From assembly GCF_003255815.1 (NCBI RefSeq), contig NC_037689.1, forward strand, positions 142,316,766 to 142,380,765: a stretch of 64,000 nt of DNA. Direction: 5' to 3'. Numbering within the stretch: position 1 is the stretch's first letter; each line of letters starts with the position of its first letter. The translations under genes and the position numbers were made by a program. Below, one piece after another: positions 47,578-57,039 of this stretch. The DNA comes from Theropithecus gelada (Eukaryota; Chordata; Mammalia; Primates; Cercopithecidae). Below the pieces are notes generated by a model. The model was not told the DNA's origin. It did not search any database and saw nothing but the letters and a program-made list of their open reading frames with translations.

Positions 47578-48556
47578 TACTGTTAAAATGTTCATTCTGT
47601 TTTAAAGTATACTATTGGGAAAAAAATGGATCTGATGAGAAAGCCTCCTTAACTATAATATAATCTATAATCACAGACTACCAGCCTCTTTAGAAATAAG
47701 AGTACATGGTGCAGTGCTCCATACAAATATTTCCACTAGGACAAAGCCACTCTTTCCCACTTGTTGGTGGCTGCTAAAGACTCACAGCTTATGATTCCCC
47801 TCTGGAACTTGCCTTTGACCTAACGAAGCAACCCTGCCCAAAGCTGTACATCTTCTTTTGCAACAGTCTACACTGAATGCCTGGTCAGTGTGAAGGGACA
47901 AAGACCTGACCCCCCTGCCTCAATTCAGGACAATTCTGAAGGACAACTCCAGGTTCAGAGGTCCCTGTGGGATAGCCTGATTGCAACTACATCAAGGTTT
48001 AAATTTTCTCTCTGCTCTTTCTTCTTCTCTCATTCACCTAAAGATGCCACTCTTGAGGCCATTCTCCAATAAACCTACATTATACAACTATTTGTTTCCC
48101 TGAGAAACCTGACCTATAGTCTCAATTACGGGATTTTGGAGCTGGATTATTCACTGGTTAGCTAGATGGGATGACCTCATTTCTGGTAGTAGTTGGAGTA
48201 CTAATAGTCACTAGCATGATATAGCAGTGCAATTATTAAAATATTCATTGGTGGTAAACTGGAATGGAATAGGGGATAGAAAAGAATGTAATAGTATACA
48301 CAATATCTGAGGCCTTTACAAGGTTTTAGGAGAGTGGTAATTATAAGGGGTAGGAAATTTGATGATTTTGTGGTTATTAATGATGCACTGGAGAAAAACA
48401 AGGAAAGGCTGAGTGTAACAAATTCCCAATTTAAGGCAGAATAGAAAAATCTGAGGGATTCTTTTTTATAAAGAACCTCTCATCTTCTGCAGCTGAAGGG
48501 CAGAAAAAGATGAGGCTATGGCTCAGAAATTATTTATAAGGGTAGAGTAGCTCAAG
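47578..48556. other. Unassigned, about 1 kb
   Basis: 47690-48130 reads like an old interspersed repeat ending TCCCTGAGAAACCTGACCTA, but I cannot name the family. 48130-48556 is not recognised. Confidence 0.35.
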
Positions 48557-48570
48557 AAGCTTGAATGCTT

Positions 48571-48810
48571 GGATGTGAGGGTGATCTGGCTGTGACATCT
48601 GTCACCCCATTGATTGCCAGGGTTGATCCAGTTGATATGGCTGGCTAGGCGGGTGTCTCCTTCCTGCCTCACCACTCCATGTACATCCCTCCTGAAGCTG
48701 CGTGCTTGGTCAAAGAGGACAACCATCCCTGATAAAGGAGGACCGGTCTTCGGTCAAGGGTATACGAGTAGCTGCACTCCCCTGCTAGAGCCTCCAAATA
48801 AGCTCTCAAG
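48571..48810 (+). pseudogene. RN7SK-derived: 7SK snRNA pseudogene, 3'-truncated, no poly(A)
   Basis: It starts exactly at the 7SK 5' end (GGATGTGAGGGTGATCTGGC) and follows 7SK for 240 nt, including CTGGCTAGGCGGGTGTC and GAGGACCGGTCTTCGGTCAA, then stops after CTCCAAATAAGCTCTCAAG. The mature RNA is about 331 nt. The authentic RNA binds HEXIM and LARP7 and holds P-TEFb inactive. This copy lacks the 3' stem-loop and has about 18 substitutions, several at CpG sites. Flanks AAGCTTGAATGCTT (48557-48570) and AAGCCTGAATGTTT (48811-48824) look like a decayed target-site duplication. No pol III promoter (7SK has an external one) is seen upstream. Confidence 0.93.
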
Positions 48811-48824
48811 AAGCCTGAATGTTT

Positions 48825-49570
48825 AATCCTGATTATGTTAGACAGAACCATCACAGAGAAGAAAAAAAACTCTGAATCTTGGGATGGGGCCATCTGTGTC
48901 AATATATCTGCAATTCTTGATTCCCCAGGTTCCCTTGAACCCAATGAGTTGGCCCAGTGGCTCACTGTTCTCTGTCAAAATAGCATTCACTCTTTGCTTG
49001 AAGAAGGTGCACAGGTTTTTGCTTTGTACAACAATTTAGAGTCACAATTAATCTCCACCCACCTTCTGGCCAAGAGAAAAATAACTGAGGTGAAGTAATA
49101 ACATAACTTGGCTAGGGAAAGTACTGGGCTGGCAAAGGAGAGAAAGGGAGTGTATGCTGAATGGACGGGAGATACTAAAAAAAAAAGGGTATAAACAGGG
49201 CTAGACCCTGGAGATGATGACTCAAAGGGAGGCAAAATGTAGTTGGAAGGGGTGAGTTTATCAATATGGAATAGATGTCTTAGGATTAAGGATTTAAAAA
49301 CCTAGCAAAGGTAAGAAAGTGCAAAAAGTCCCTACTCGAAGTGAAGAAGAGTAATGCAAAAAGTGCCTACTCTAAGTGAAAAATAAATACCATGGTAGAA
49401 GGAAGAAGGAATCCAAAAGTTCAGATAGTTAGACATGCTAGAGCAGATTTACTATATAAGGCCAGAAAAACCAACAGCTCATCACAGGCTGCAGACAGGT
49501 CCAGATGAAAATCCATTTAACAAAGGAATATGGAATACACTGGTAACAAAGGAACTGGCAATGTTGAGAA
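48825..49570. other. Unassigned, about 0.75 kb
   Basis: The reading frame at 48835-49098 (87 codons) has no known domain. A degenerate 36-bp duplication lies at 49322-49384. It could be old ERV internal sequence; not shown. Confidence 0.35.
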
Positions 49571-49571
49571 A

Positions 49572-50225
49572 CCAGTGTGTGGCTGTGTTACTTTTATATT
49601 GCTGTGTACCAAGATACCACAAATTTATTGCTTAAAACAACATACAATTATTATACTACAATTTTCATGGTCAGGAGTCAAGGTATAGCTTAACTGAATC
49701 CTCTGTTTCAAGATCTCTCAAAAGGCTACAGTCAAGGTGCCAGCCATCCTGCATTCCCTTCTGGGGCTCAGGGTTCTCTTTCCAAGCTTCCATGGTTGTT
49801 GCAGAATCTATTTCATTGTGGAACTGAGAACCCTGGCTTCTTACTGGATATTTACTGGAAATTGTCCTCAGGTCATAGAGGCTGGCCACAGTAACATCAT
49901 GCGGCTGGCCCTATCCATAGGCATTTCACAACATGCCTTTTTGCTTCTCTAAGTCTAGAAGGAGAAACTTTCATTCCAGTCTACTAAGACAGAGAATATA
50001 TAATGTTATATATACAGAGTACGTATAATACTGTATATATACAGAGTATGTATAATGCTATATATACTCTGTATATATACAGTATGTATTGTATAATGTG
50101 TTGTAATCAAGGAATAACATCCCATGACCTCTGCTATATTCTGTTGGCTAGAAGCAAGTGAAAGGTTTTTCCCACACTCAAGAGGAGGGGATTATACGGT
50201 GGCATGTGAGATACTGAGTGTTATC
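49572..50225 (-). repeat. MLT1-like MaLR LTR, antisense, with AT-rich insert
   Basis: CACAAATTTATTGCTTAAAAC, TCAGGAGTCAAGGTATAGC, AAGGCTACAGTCAAGGTGCC, GTTGGCTAGAAGCAAGTG and CACACTCAAGAGGAGGGG follow the reverse of a MLT1-type LTR. An AT-rich repeat at 49992-50105 interrupts it. Confidence 0.6.
49992..50105 (+). repeat. AT-rich minisatellite with inverted arm
   Basis: Two direct units of about 27 bp (TATATACAGAGTACGTATAA and TATATACAGAGTATGTATAA) are followed by a reversed copy TATATACTCTGTATATATAC, making a hairpin-capable AT-rich segment. Confidence 0.8.
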
Positions 50226-50299
50226 CTAGGATTTATACGCTGGCTGTACTCTCTAGGTCAGGGTTGAGAGTAGGAGATGGTGTTACAGATTTATTTTCC

Positions 50300-52640
50300 C
50301 TGACAGCAAAGAGGACAAGAGGATTCAAAAAATAAATAGAGACCAGGTGGCAGTAATTAAATGGTAGAAGCCCAGTATATACAATGATCATAAAGTGCAT
50401 CAAGACCAGAGTAGATCAGGTTGCCAAAGGATTCTGATCCACAAAGAGCTTTAAGGACGACTAATAGAATACAGTGTCTCTGAGGGCAAGATAAATGGAT
50501 AGTAAACAAAGGTATTGCTTAATTTATACAACCAAGATAAATCAAGAATAGGTGATGAAGAAACTGAAGGTAGGTGATCCAGTGAAAAATTATGGTCTCT
50601 TGCCCACATTCTGGATGATAGTCAATTCACCCAAGTTCTGGATGATAGTCAGTTCTCAGACCCAGAACTCACTGATTGAAAACTAGGCCAGGTTCCCATA
50701 GAGAAAGACCCTGCCAACACCATGGTAAGGATATAAGGTGAATAGTACCACAGTATTTCTCCAAAAGAACCTATAACCATCCACTTCTGTAATTGTACAT
50801 TGTGGAAAGGATAATACCACATATTTTGAGACGTGGAGTCCAAGCCGGCATTGATTCTCAGAGACCTTAAATGTCATTAGCCGCCCCCCCCTTTAAAGTT
50901 GGTACTTATAGGGAGCAAATAATAAGTGGAGTTATGGAGCATATAGAGATCACTGGGTCTACAGATGTACCTCATGGTAATTATTCTAGTTACTGAATGT
51001 ATAATTGGAATGTACATACTTGGGAGCTTACAGAGACCCCACTTTGGGTTTTGGCTTGAAGGTAAGAGGTATCATTCTGCAGAAAACTGAGCGACAATCA
51101 CCGAAACACTCAACACCACAATCCATTCACTGCTGGCCAACATAGCAAATCTAAAATAATACTGCATCCCAGAAAAAATGGCAGAAATTAGTACCTGATT
51201 AAAAGACTTCAGGGAAACAGAGACAGTCATCCATCATTATATTTCCATCTGTTTTTGGATCCTACAAAAATAAATGTACCCTGGCAGATGAAATTGGACT
51301 ATTAAAAACTCAACCAAATAATATCCTCAATCACACCTTTTGTGCTGATGTAATAGCTTTGCCAGATCAGATAATTATGCCCTCGGGTAAACGGTGTTTG
51401 GCCAATGATGCAGCTAATCTGCATGGGCAAGTGGCCTCAAACTGTATGGCACCCCCAGTTCTTGCACTGGCAGTTTTCCCTCAGCTCACCCCTATGGCCA
51501 CATAATTGAGGCTAAGGAAAGCCAACCTTGGTTTACAGTAGGCTCTGCTCGGTATGTGGGTACAGCCCCCAGGTGGACTGTGACGACATTACAGCTTCAC
51601 ACAGGGATGCCCCCCTAAGATAGCAGAGAAAGAAAATCCTCTAAATCCTTAGAGCTAAAGCCAATGCACCTGTTCATCCATTTCATGTGAAAAGAGAAGG
51701 AGTCTAGAATAATTATATTTAAAAAATCATTGTTTGGCTTATTGCTCCAAGACTTAGAATAAAAAAGACTGGAGGATCACAGACAAGGAAGTCTAAGGAA
51801 GAGGCATGTGAATGGACTTAGGGTAGTGTGCACACTGTGAAGACATCTGGATTACATACTAATGCTCTCCAAGAACCATCGACCATGCGAAAGGCACTAA
51901 ACAAACAAATAGAATTACTTGGTCAGCTGACATTAACCAGTTTCTTTTATTGGCTACCTCAGCTGGCATAAAAAGCACGTAGGTGAAGTAGCCATGTTGA
52001 TAGATACAAATAAAGGCTATGCATGGGCCTAATGGCAGGAATGCTCATTCATCAAGTCTGATATAGCTATTAACACCATCCACTGTTCCATATGCTATCA
52101 TAGGAGATCAAAACTAATGCTCTAATATGGCAATATTAATTAGACCCACCAGCAACTTGACGGTGGCATATTGACCGAGATCAACGTGTATTTTGGATAT
52201 AACTTTCCCGCTTGCAGGATCTCAGGCAGCACAATTATTCAAGGAATATAGAATGTTTAGCCCACTGATATGGGGTTCTGTACAACATGATCTTGGATCA
52301 AATGATCTACTTTATATCAAAAGAGATACAGTATTTGCACATGACATTTGGGTCCACTGTCTTTATCACATACAGCAATACCCAGAAGTGATCAGTCTGA
52401 TAGAGCAATGGAATGACTTTTTAAAGATACAGCTGAGGCTATAGCTTAGAGATAATGCTCTAAAACATTGATCATCATCACCAATAGATAGAACTCAATG
52501 GGTGACAATAGGAATGCTTGTTTATAATTAATTCCTGTGACCTATTTAGGAAATATGTGTGTCCTATCCCCGTAACTTCTTTAGACTCAGTGGTTCTAGA
52601 CATGTTGGTTCCCAGAGAAGGAACGCTTTTAAAAGTGCAA
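50300..52640 (+). mobile_element. ERVL-like endogenous retrovirus internal relic
   Basis: No LTR is seen. From about 51530 the order is that of ERVL pol: an RNase H to connection part (GTGGGTACAGCCCCCAGGTG, then GACTGGAGGATCACAGACAAGG), an integrase N-terminal zinc-finger-like patch (TGTTCCATATGCTATC), a WHIDRDQ-like catalytic start, and the integrase end at 52193-52444. GTTGGTTCCCAGAGAAGGAAC at 52608 resembles the ERVL sequence after pol. 50300-51500 is assigned only by continuity. Many stops; not coding. Confidence 0.65.
52193..52444 (+). pseudogene. ERVL-like integrase fragment
   Basis: An 83-codon remnant. A hydrophobic ITFPLA start and a CLYHIQQYPEV...LIEQWNDFLK end match the place of the H-x-P-x-x-P...ERWN segment near the end of the retroviral integrase core. 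The frame covers only part of the core; the earlier catalytic residues lie upstream behind stops. Host use is not suggested. Confidence 0.6.
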
Positions 52641-52728
52641 TAGTAAGCTGTGTTTTTGCTTCTTCTTTATCCAATTTTGATGTAAATGGACAAGTAGAGT
52701 AGCTAAAAGGTTTCAGCTTAAGAATCTT

Positions 52729-53030
52729 GCCAGGTGCGGTGGCTCATGCCTGCAATCCCAGCACTTTAGGAGACTGAGGCAAGAAGATTGCTTGAGCCCA
52801 GGAGTTTGGGACCAGCTTGAGCAACACAGAGAAAACCCATCTCTACAAAAAGTTAAAAATTAGCCAGGCATGGTGGCACATGCCTGTAGTCCCAGCTACT
52901 AAGGAGGCTGAGTTGGGAGAGTCATTTCAGACTGGGAGGTCAATACTGCAATGAACTGTGATTGCACCACTGTGCACTGCAGCCTGGGAAACAGATCAAG
53001 ACTCTGTCTCAAAAAATAAAAATAAATAAA
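52729..53030 (+). repeat. AluJ, full length
   Basis: GCCAGGTGCGGTGGCTCATG to CTGTCTCAAAAAATAAAAAT. It is diverged and carries AluJ-type features such as GAGCCCAGGAGTTTGGG and TAGTCCCAGCTACTAAGG. Confidence 0.9.
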
Positions 53031-53059
53031 ATTCTGTGAACAAAGACTCAAGTCTCAGT

Positions 53060-53136
53060 TAAAAAAAAAAAAAAAAAAAAAAAAGTAAGAGAAAAAAAAC
53101 AAAACCCGCAATAAAAAAAAAAAAAAAAAAAAAAAT
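53060..53136 (+). repeat. Two long A runs
   Basis: A runs of about 24 (53061-53084) and about 23 (53113-53135), separated by a short A-rich piece. No SINE or gene body precedes them directly; the AluJ tail ended at 53030. Confidence 0.9.
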
Positions 53137-53269
53137 CTGCATCGCTGCATCAGAACTCCAGGAAAGTCATCTGGTCTAGAAGAGGTGATTCACGTAAGGA
53201 AATCTAGAATGGGTATTGGAGGAGGGAGATAATAAAAGCGATTTTACCTCTGAGACTAATTATGGCAAC

Positions 53270-54100
53270 AGGGGCTATCTATGGTCATTCGGCATTTTAA
53301 GCAAATTGGAAACGTGAAAAGGCTCGGTAAGTGGGTGCCTTGTGAGCTGGGTGAAAAAAAAAAAATCGTCTTTTTGAAGTGTTGTCTTCTCTTACTCTAC
53401 CCAACAACAATGAACCAATTTTTCGATTGGATTGCGACATGCGATGAAAAGTGGATTTTATATGACAACCAGCGGTGACCAGCTCAGTAGTTGGACTGAG
53501 AAGAAGCTCCAACGCACTTCCCAAAGCCAAACTTACCAAAAAATAAAAATAAAAATAAAAATTAAAAAATAAAAAAAATTGTTATGGTCACTGGTGGTCT
53601 GATCCACTACAGCTTTCTGAATCCCAGCAAAACTATTACATCTGAGAAGTATGCTCAGCAAATCAATGAGATGCACGGGAAACTGCAACACCTGCAGCTG
53701 GCATTGGTTAACAGAAAGTGCCCAATTCTTCTCCACAACACCTGATTGCACATCACACAATCAATGCTTCAAAAGTTGAACAAATTGGGTTACGACGTTT
53801 TGCCTCATCCGCCATATTTACCTGACCTCTGACCAATGGACTACCACTTCTTCAAGCATCTCAACAACTTTTTGAAGAAAAATGCTTCCACAACCAGGAT
53901 GCAGAAAATGCTTTCCAAGAGTTTGGTGAATCCCAAAGCATAGATTTTTACACCACAGGAATAAGCAAATGTATTTCTTATTGACAAAAATGTGTTGATT
54001 GTAATGGTTCTTATTTTGATGAATAAAGATGTATTGGAGAATAGTTATAATGATTTAAAATTCACGGTCCAAAACCGCAATTACTTTTGCAACAACCTAA
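53270..54100 (+). mobile_element. Hsmar1-type mariner, 3' two thirds
   Basis: An anthropoid mariner. It begins within the transposase (TCTATGGTCATTCGGCATTT) and ends with the 3' inverted repeat AACCGCAATTACTTTTGCAA...CCTAA. The transposase catalyses cut-and-paste at TA; SETMAR contains a related domain. The first catalytic Asp region is readable (TCDEKWILYDN, in the frame 53281-53478). At the second position the expected DNARPH segment reads as N followed by a stop. The third, PDL-x-PxDYHFF, is broken by a stop. The 5' third and 5' inverted repeat are missing. A 38-bp AAAAT expansion interrupts it at 53540-53577. Confidence 0.9.
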
Positions 54101-54103
54101 TAT

Positions 54104-54298
54104 ATACATTATATTGATTCTGCCTCTCTGGAGATCCTTCATTAATACTATGTGTATATGTACTACACACACACTATATATATATTATATATCTTTATAT
54201 ATTATATATACATATATGTTATATATATCATATATGCATGTTATAGATACACATGTAACATGTATATATAAAATATATATATATGCACACATATAGCA
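54104..54298. repeat. AT-rich low-complexity sequence
   Basis: TATATA-rich DNA with CACACA patches. Open frames through it are compositional. Confidence 0.85.
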
Positions 54299-54645
54299 CA
54301 GGTTGATTATCCCTTATCTGGCATCAAAAGTGTTTTGGAATTCATATTTGGGTTTTGGAATTTTGTATACACATAATGAGTTATTGTGGGGATGGGACCC
54401 AAGTCTCAATGCAAAATTCATTTATGTTTCACATACACCTTATTAATTTATACCCTGAAGATAATTTTAGACCATAATTTTAATAATTTTGTGTATGAAT
54501 CAAAGTTTCAGCTATGTTTTTGCTCTGACCAATCACATGGGGCCCAGTGTGAAATTTTCCACTGTGGCACCATGTTGGTGCTCAAAATGTTTCGTATTTT
54601 AGAGAATTTTGAATTTCAAGTTTTTGAGTTATGGATGCTGAACCT

Positions 54646-54646
<1 letters not shown>
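54299..54646 (+). repeat. Tigger-type non-autonomous transposon
   Basis: The left end CAGGTTGATTATCCCTTATC and the right end GTTATGGATGCTGAACCT are inverted repeats. Between them lie GGGATGGGACCCAAGTCTC and GGTGCTCAAAATGTTTCG, as in a common ~350-bp TcMar-Tigger MITE (MER6-like; name uncertain). Confidence 0.75.
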
Positions 54647-54692
<46 letters not shown>

Positions 54693-54703
54693 NTGCTGAA
54701 CCT

Positions 54704-54752
<49 letters not shown>
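54646..54752 (+). repeat. (GATA)n microsatellite interrupted by a repeated flank and an N
   Basis: About 11 GATA units, then N at 54693. TGCTGAACCTATA, the unique sequence just left of the array, then appears a second time and is followed by about 12 more GATA units. Confidence 0.95.
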
Positions 54753-54753
<1 letters not shown>

Positions 54754-54855
54754 GATAGATATACACATCTATTTGTATGCAAATATGAATATATGTATGT
54801 AAATATAAATATATGTTATGTGTGTATGTGTCTATGCATGCATGTGTGTATTTAT

Positions 54856-55466
54856 CAGTTCGCCCTCTATATCCATGGGTTTTACATCATCAGATGGAAC
54901 TGCAAGGTGAAAATATTTTTAAAATATAATACAAACCAAAACACAAGACAGTAAAACCAGTATTTACATAACACATTGTATTAGGTATAAATAAACTAGA
55001 GATGATTTAAAGTGTATGAAAAGATTGCTGGGCATGGTGGCTCACGCCTGTAATTCCAGCACTTTGGGAGGACGAGGCAGGCAGATCACTTGAGGTCAGG
55101 AGTTAGAGACCACCCTGGCCAACATGGTGAAAACCCGTCTCTACTAAAAAAAAAAAAAAAAAAAAAAAATTAGCCGGGCATAGTGGTGGGCACCTGTAGC
55201 CCTAAGGAGGCTGAGGCAGGAGAATCATTTGAACCCAGGGGGTGGAGGTTGCAGAAGTGAGCCGAGATCGCACCACTGCCCTCCTGGGGGACAGCACCAG
55301 ACTCTGTCTCCAAAATAATAATAATAATAAATAAAGTATATGGAAGGATGTACATAGGTCATCTGCAAATACTACACCCTTTTATATAAGTGACTTGAAC
55401 ATCTGCAGATTATGGTATCTGTATGGATGCTGGCACCAACCCTTTGGAGATACTAATGGATGACTA
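54856..55466 (+). repeat. MER2-like Tigger element split by Alu
   Basis: 54856-55025 (CAGTTCGCCCTCTATATCC, GTATTTACATAACACATTG, GAGATGATTTAAAG) and 55331-55466 (GGTCATCTGCAAATACTAC, TGGTATCTGTATGGATGC) form one element with inverted ends. The right end is GGATGACTATA. Non-coding. Confidence 0.8.
55027..55330 (+). repeat. AluS-like, inside MER2
   Basis: GCTGGGCATGGTGGCTCACG to AGACTCTGTCTCCAAAATAA. A 25-A run in the middle linker is longer than usual. Duplications are TAAAGTGTATGAAAAG (about 55009-55024) and TAAAGTATATGGAAG (55332-55346). Confidence 0.92.
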
Positions 55467-56000
55467 TACACATCTGAACAAATACTATTTGACTACTTGT
55501 GATAAAATACTCAGATCCCAGAAAAGTTATAATATTGTAACACTAAGAAAATAAATAGCAATATCAAATACATCTCAAAACCAAATGACTTAGTAAAATA
55601 TTATTATCTCTTCTCACTCAAATATTAAGCTTATTCCATCCAAAATTGACAACATTATTTGGTAACTCTAATAATAGCAGCTATGGTTATTTAGTTCCTA
55701 CTATGTCCCAAGCCTTTGGATAGGCTGCTTTTCATCATATCATGTATCATCATGGAAGTGTCATATCATTTCATCATTAACTATTCCATCATGTATTTCC
55801 ATCACATATTTCTAGAAGATAATAATCATTTCATTAAGGAATACCACAATACCATTTTCTCTCATAAAAAACAAACGTTTATCATCATAAAATATCATTT
55901 GATGTGCAAATTTTCACAAAGGTCATCTTTTTTTCAATGTATTTGTTTGAATGAGGATCCAAATAAGTTTCACATCTTGATATTGGTTCCTGTTATCTCT
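55467..56000. other. Unassigned spacer
   Basis: AT-rich with many ATCAT words; the frame 55716-56003 (95 codons) has no known domain. A weak MIR/L2-like patch (TTCCTACTATGTCCCAAGCC) lies at 55694-55715. Confidence 0.35.
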
Positions 56001-56022
56001 TAAATCTCATTTAATTAATTAT

Positions 56023-56292
56023 TTATAGAGGCAGGTCTCACTGTGCTGCAGAGTCTGAAGTGTAGTGACATGATTATAGCTCACCGTAACCTTGAACTCC
56101 TGACCTCAAGCCATCCTCCTACCTCAGCTTCTCAAGCAGTTGGGACCACGCCCAGATAATTTTTAATGCTTTAATAGAGATATGGTCTCACTATGTGGAC
56201 CGGGTGTGTCTTGAACTCCTGGCCTCAAGCAATCCTACCACCTCAGCCTGCCAAAGTCATTGGATTACAGGCAAGAGTCACCATGACTGGCT
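56023..56292 (-). repeat. AluJ, antisense
   Basis: An old Alu from GAGGCAGGTCTCACTGTGC to CACCATGACTGGC. Duplications are CTCTTAAATCTCATTTAATT (about 55997-56016) and CTCTTAAATCTCTTTTAATT (about 56291-56310). Confidence 0.9.
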
Positions 56293-57039
56293 CTTAAATC
56301 TCTTTTAATTTATAGTTTCTTCTCCATTCTTTCTCTTCTTTGTATTCAATTTTGAAATTATTTTTGAGGAAACTTGATTGTTATCTGTAGTAAAAATGAC
56401 TCCTCCCAAAGATATCCAAATTCGAGCTCATGGAAACCTGGAATGCTATCTTATATGAGAATAAAGTGTTTTCGCAGATGTGATTAAGTCAAGGATATTG
56501 TAAATAAGAGATTATCCTAGATTATCTGGGTGATATTTCAAGGCAATTTTAAGGGGTTTTTTTTTTTTTTTTTTTTTTTGAGACGGAGTCTCCCCTTGTC
56601 GCCCAGGCTGGAGTGGCTCACTGCAAGATCCACCTCCCAGGTTCACGCCATTTATCCTGCCTCTGCCTCCCGAGTTTCTGGGACTACAGGTGCCTGCCAC
56701 CACGTCCAGCTAATTTTTTTTTAAAATTTTTTTTTTAGTGTACTTTAAGTTCTAGGGTACATGTGCATAACATGCAAGTTTGTTACATATGTATACATGT
56801 GCCATGTTGGTGTGCTACACCCATTAACTCGTTATTTACATTAGTTATATCTCTTAATGCTATCCCTCTCCCCTCTCCCCACAATAGGACCCGGTGTGTG
56901 ATGATCCCCTTCCTCTGTCCAAGTGATCTCATTGTTCAATTCCCACCTATGAGTGAGAACATGCGGTGTTTGGTTTTCTGTCCTTGTAATAGTTTGCTGA
57001 GAATGATGGTTTCCAGCTGCATCCATGTCCTTACAAAGG

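Noticed and set aside
54646..54752. Regularly spaced repeats (GATA)
   Set aside because: A microsatellite, not a CRISPR array: 4-bp unit, no spacers.
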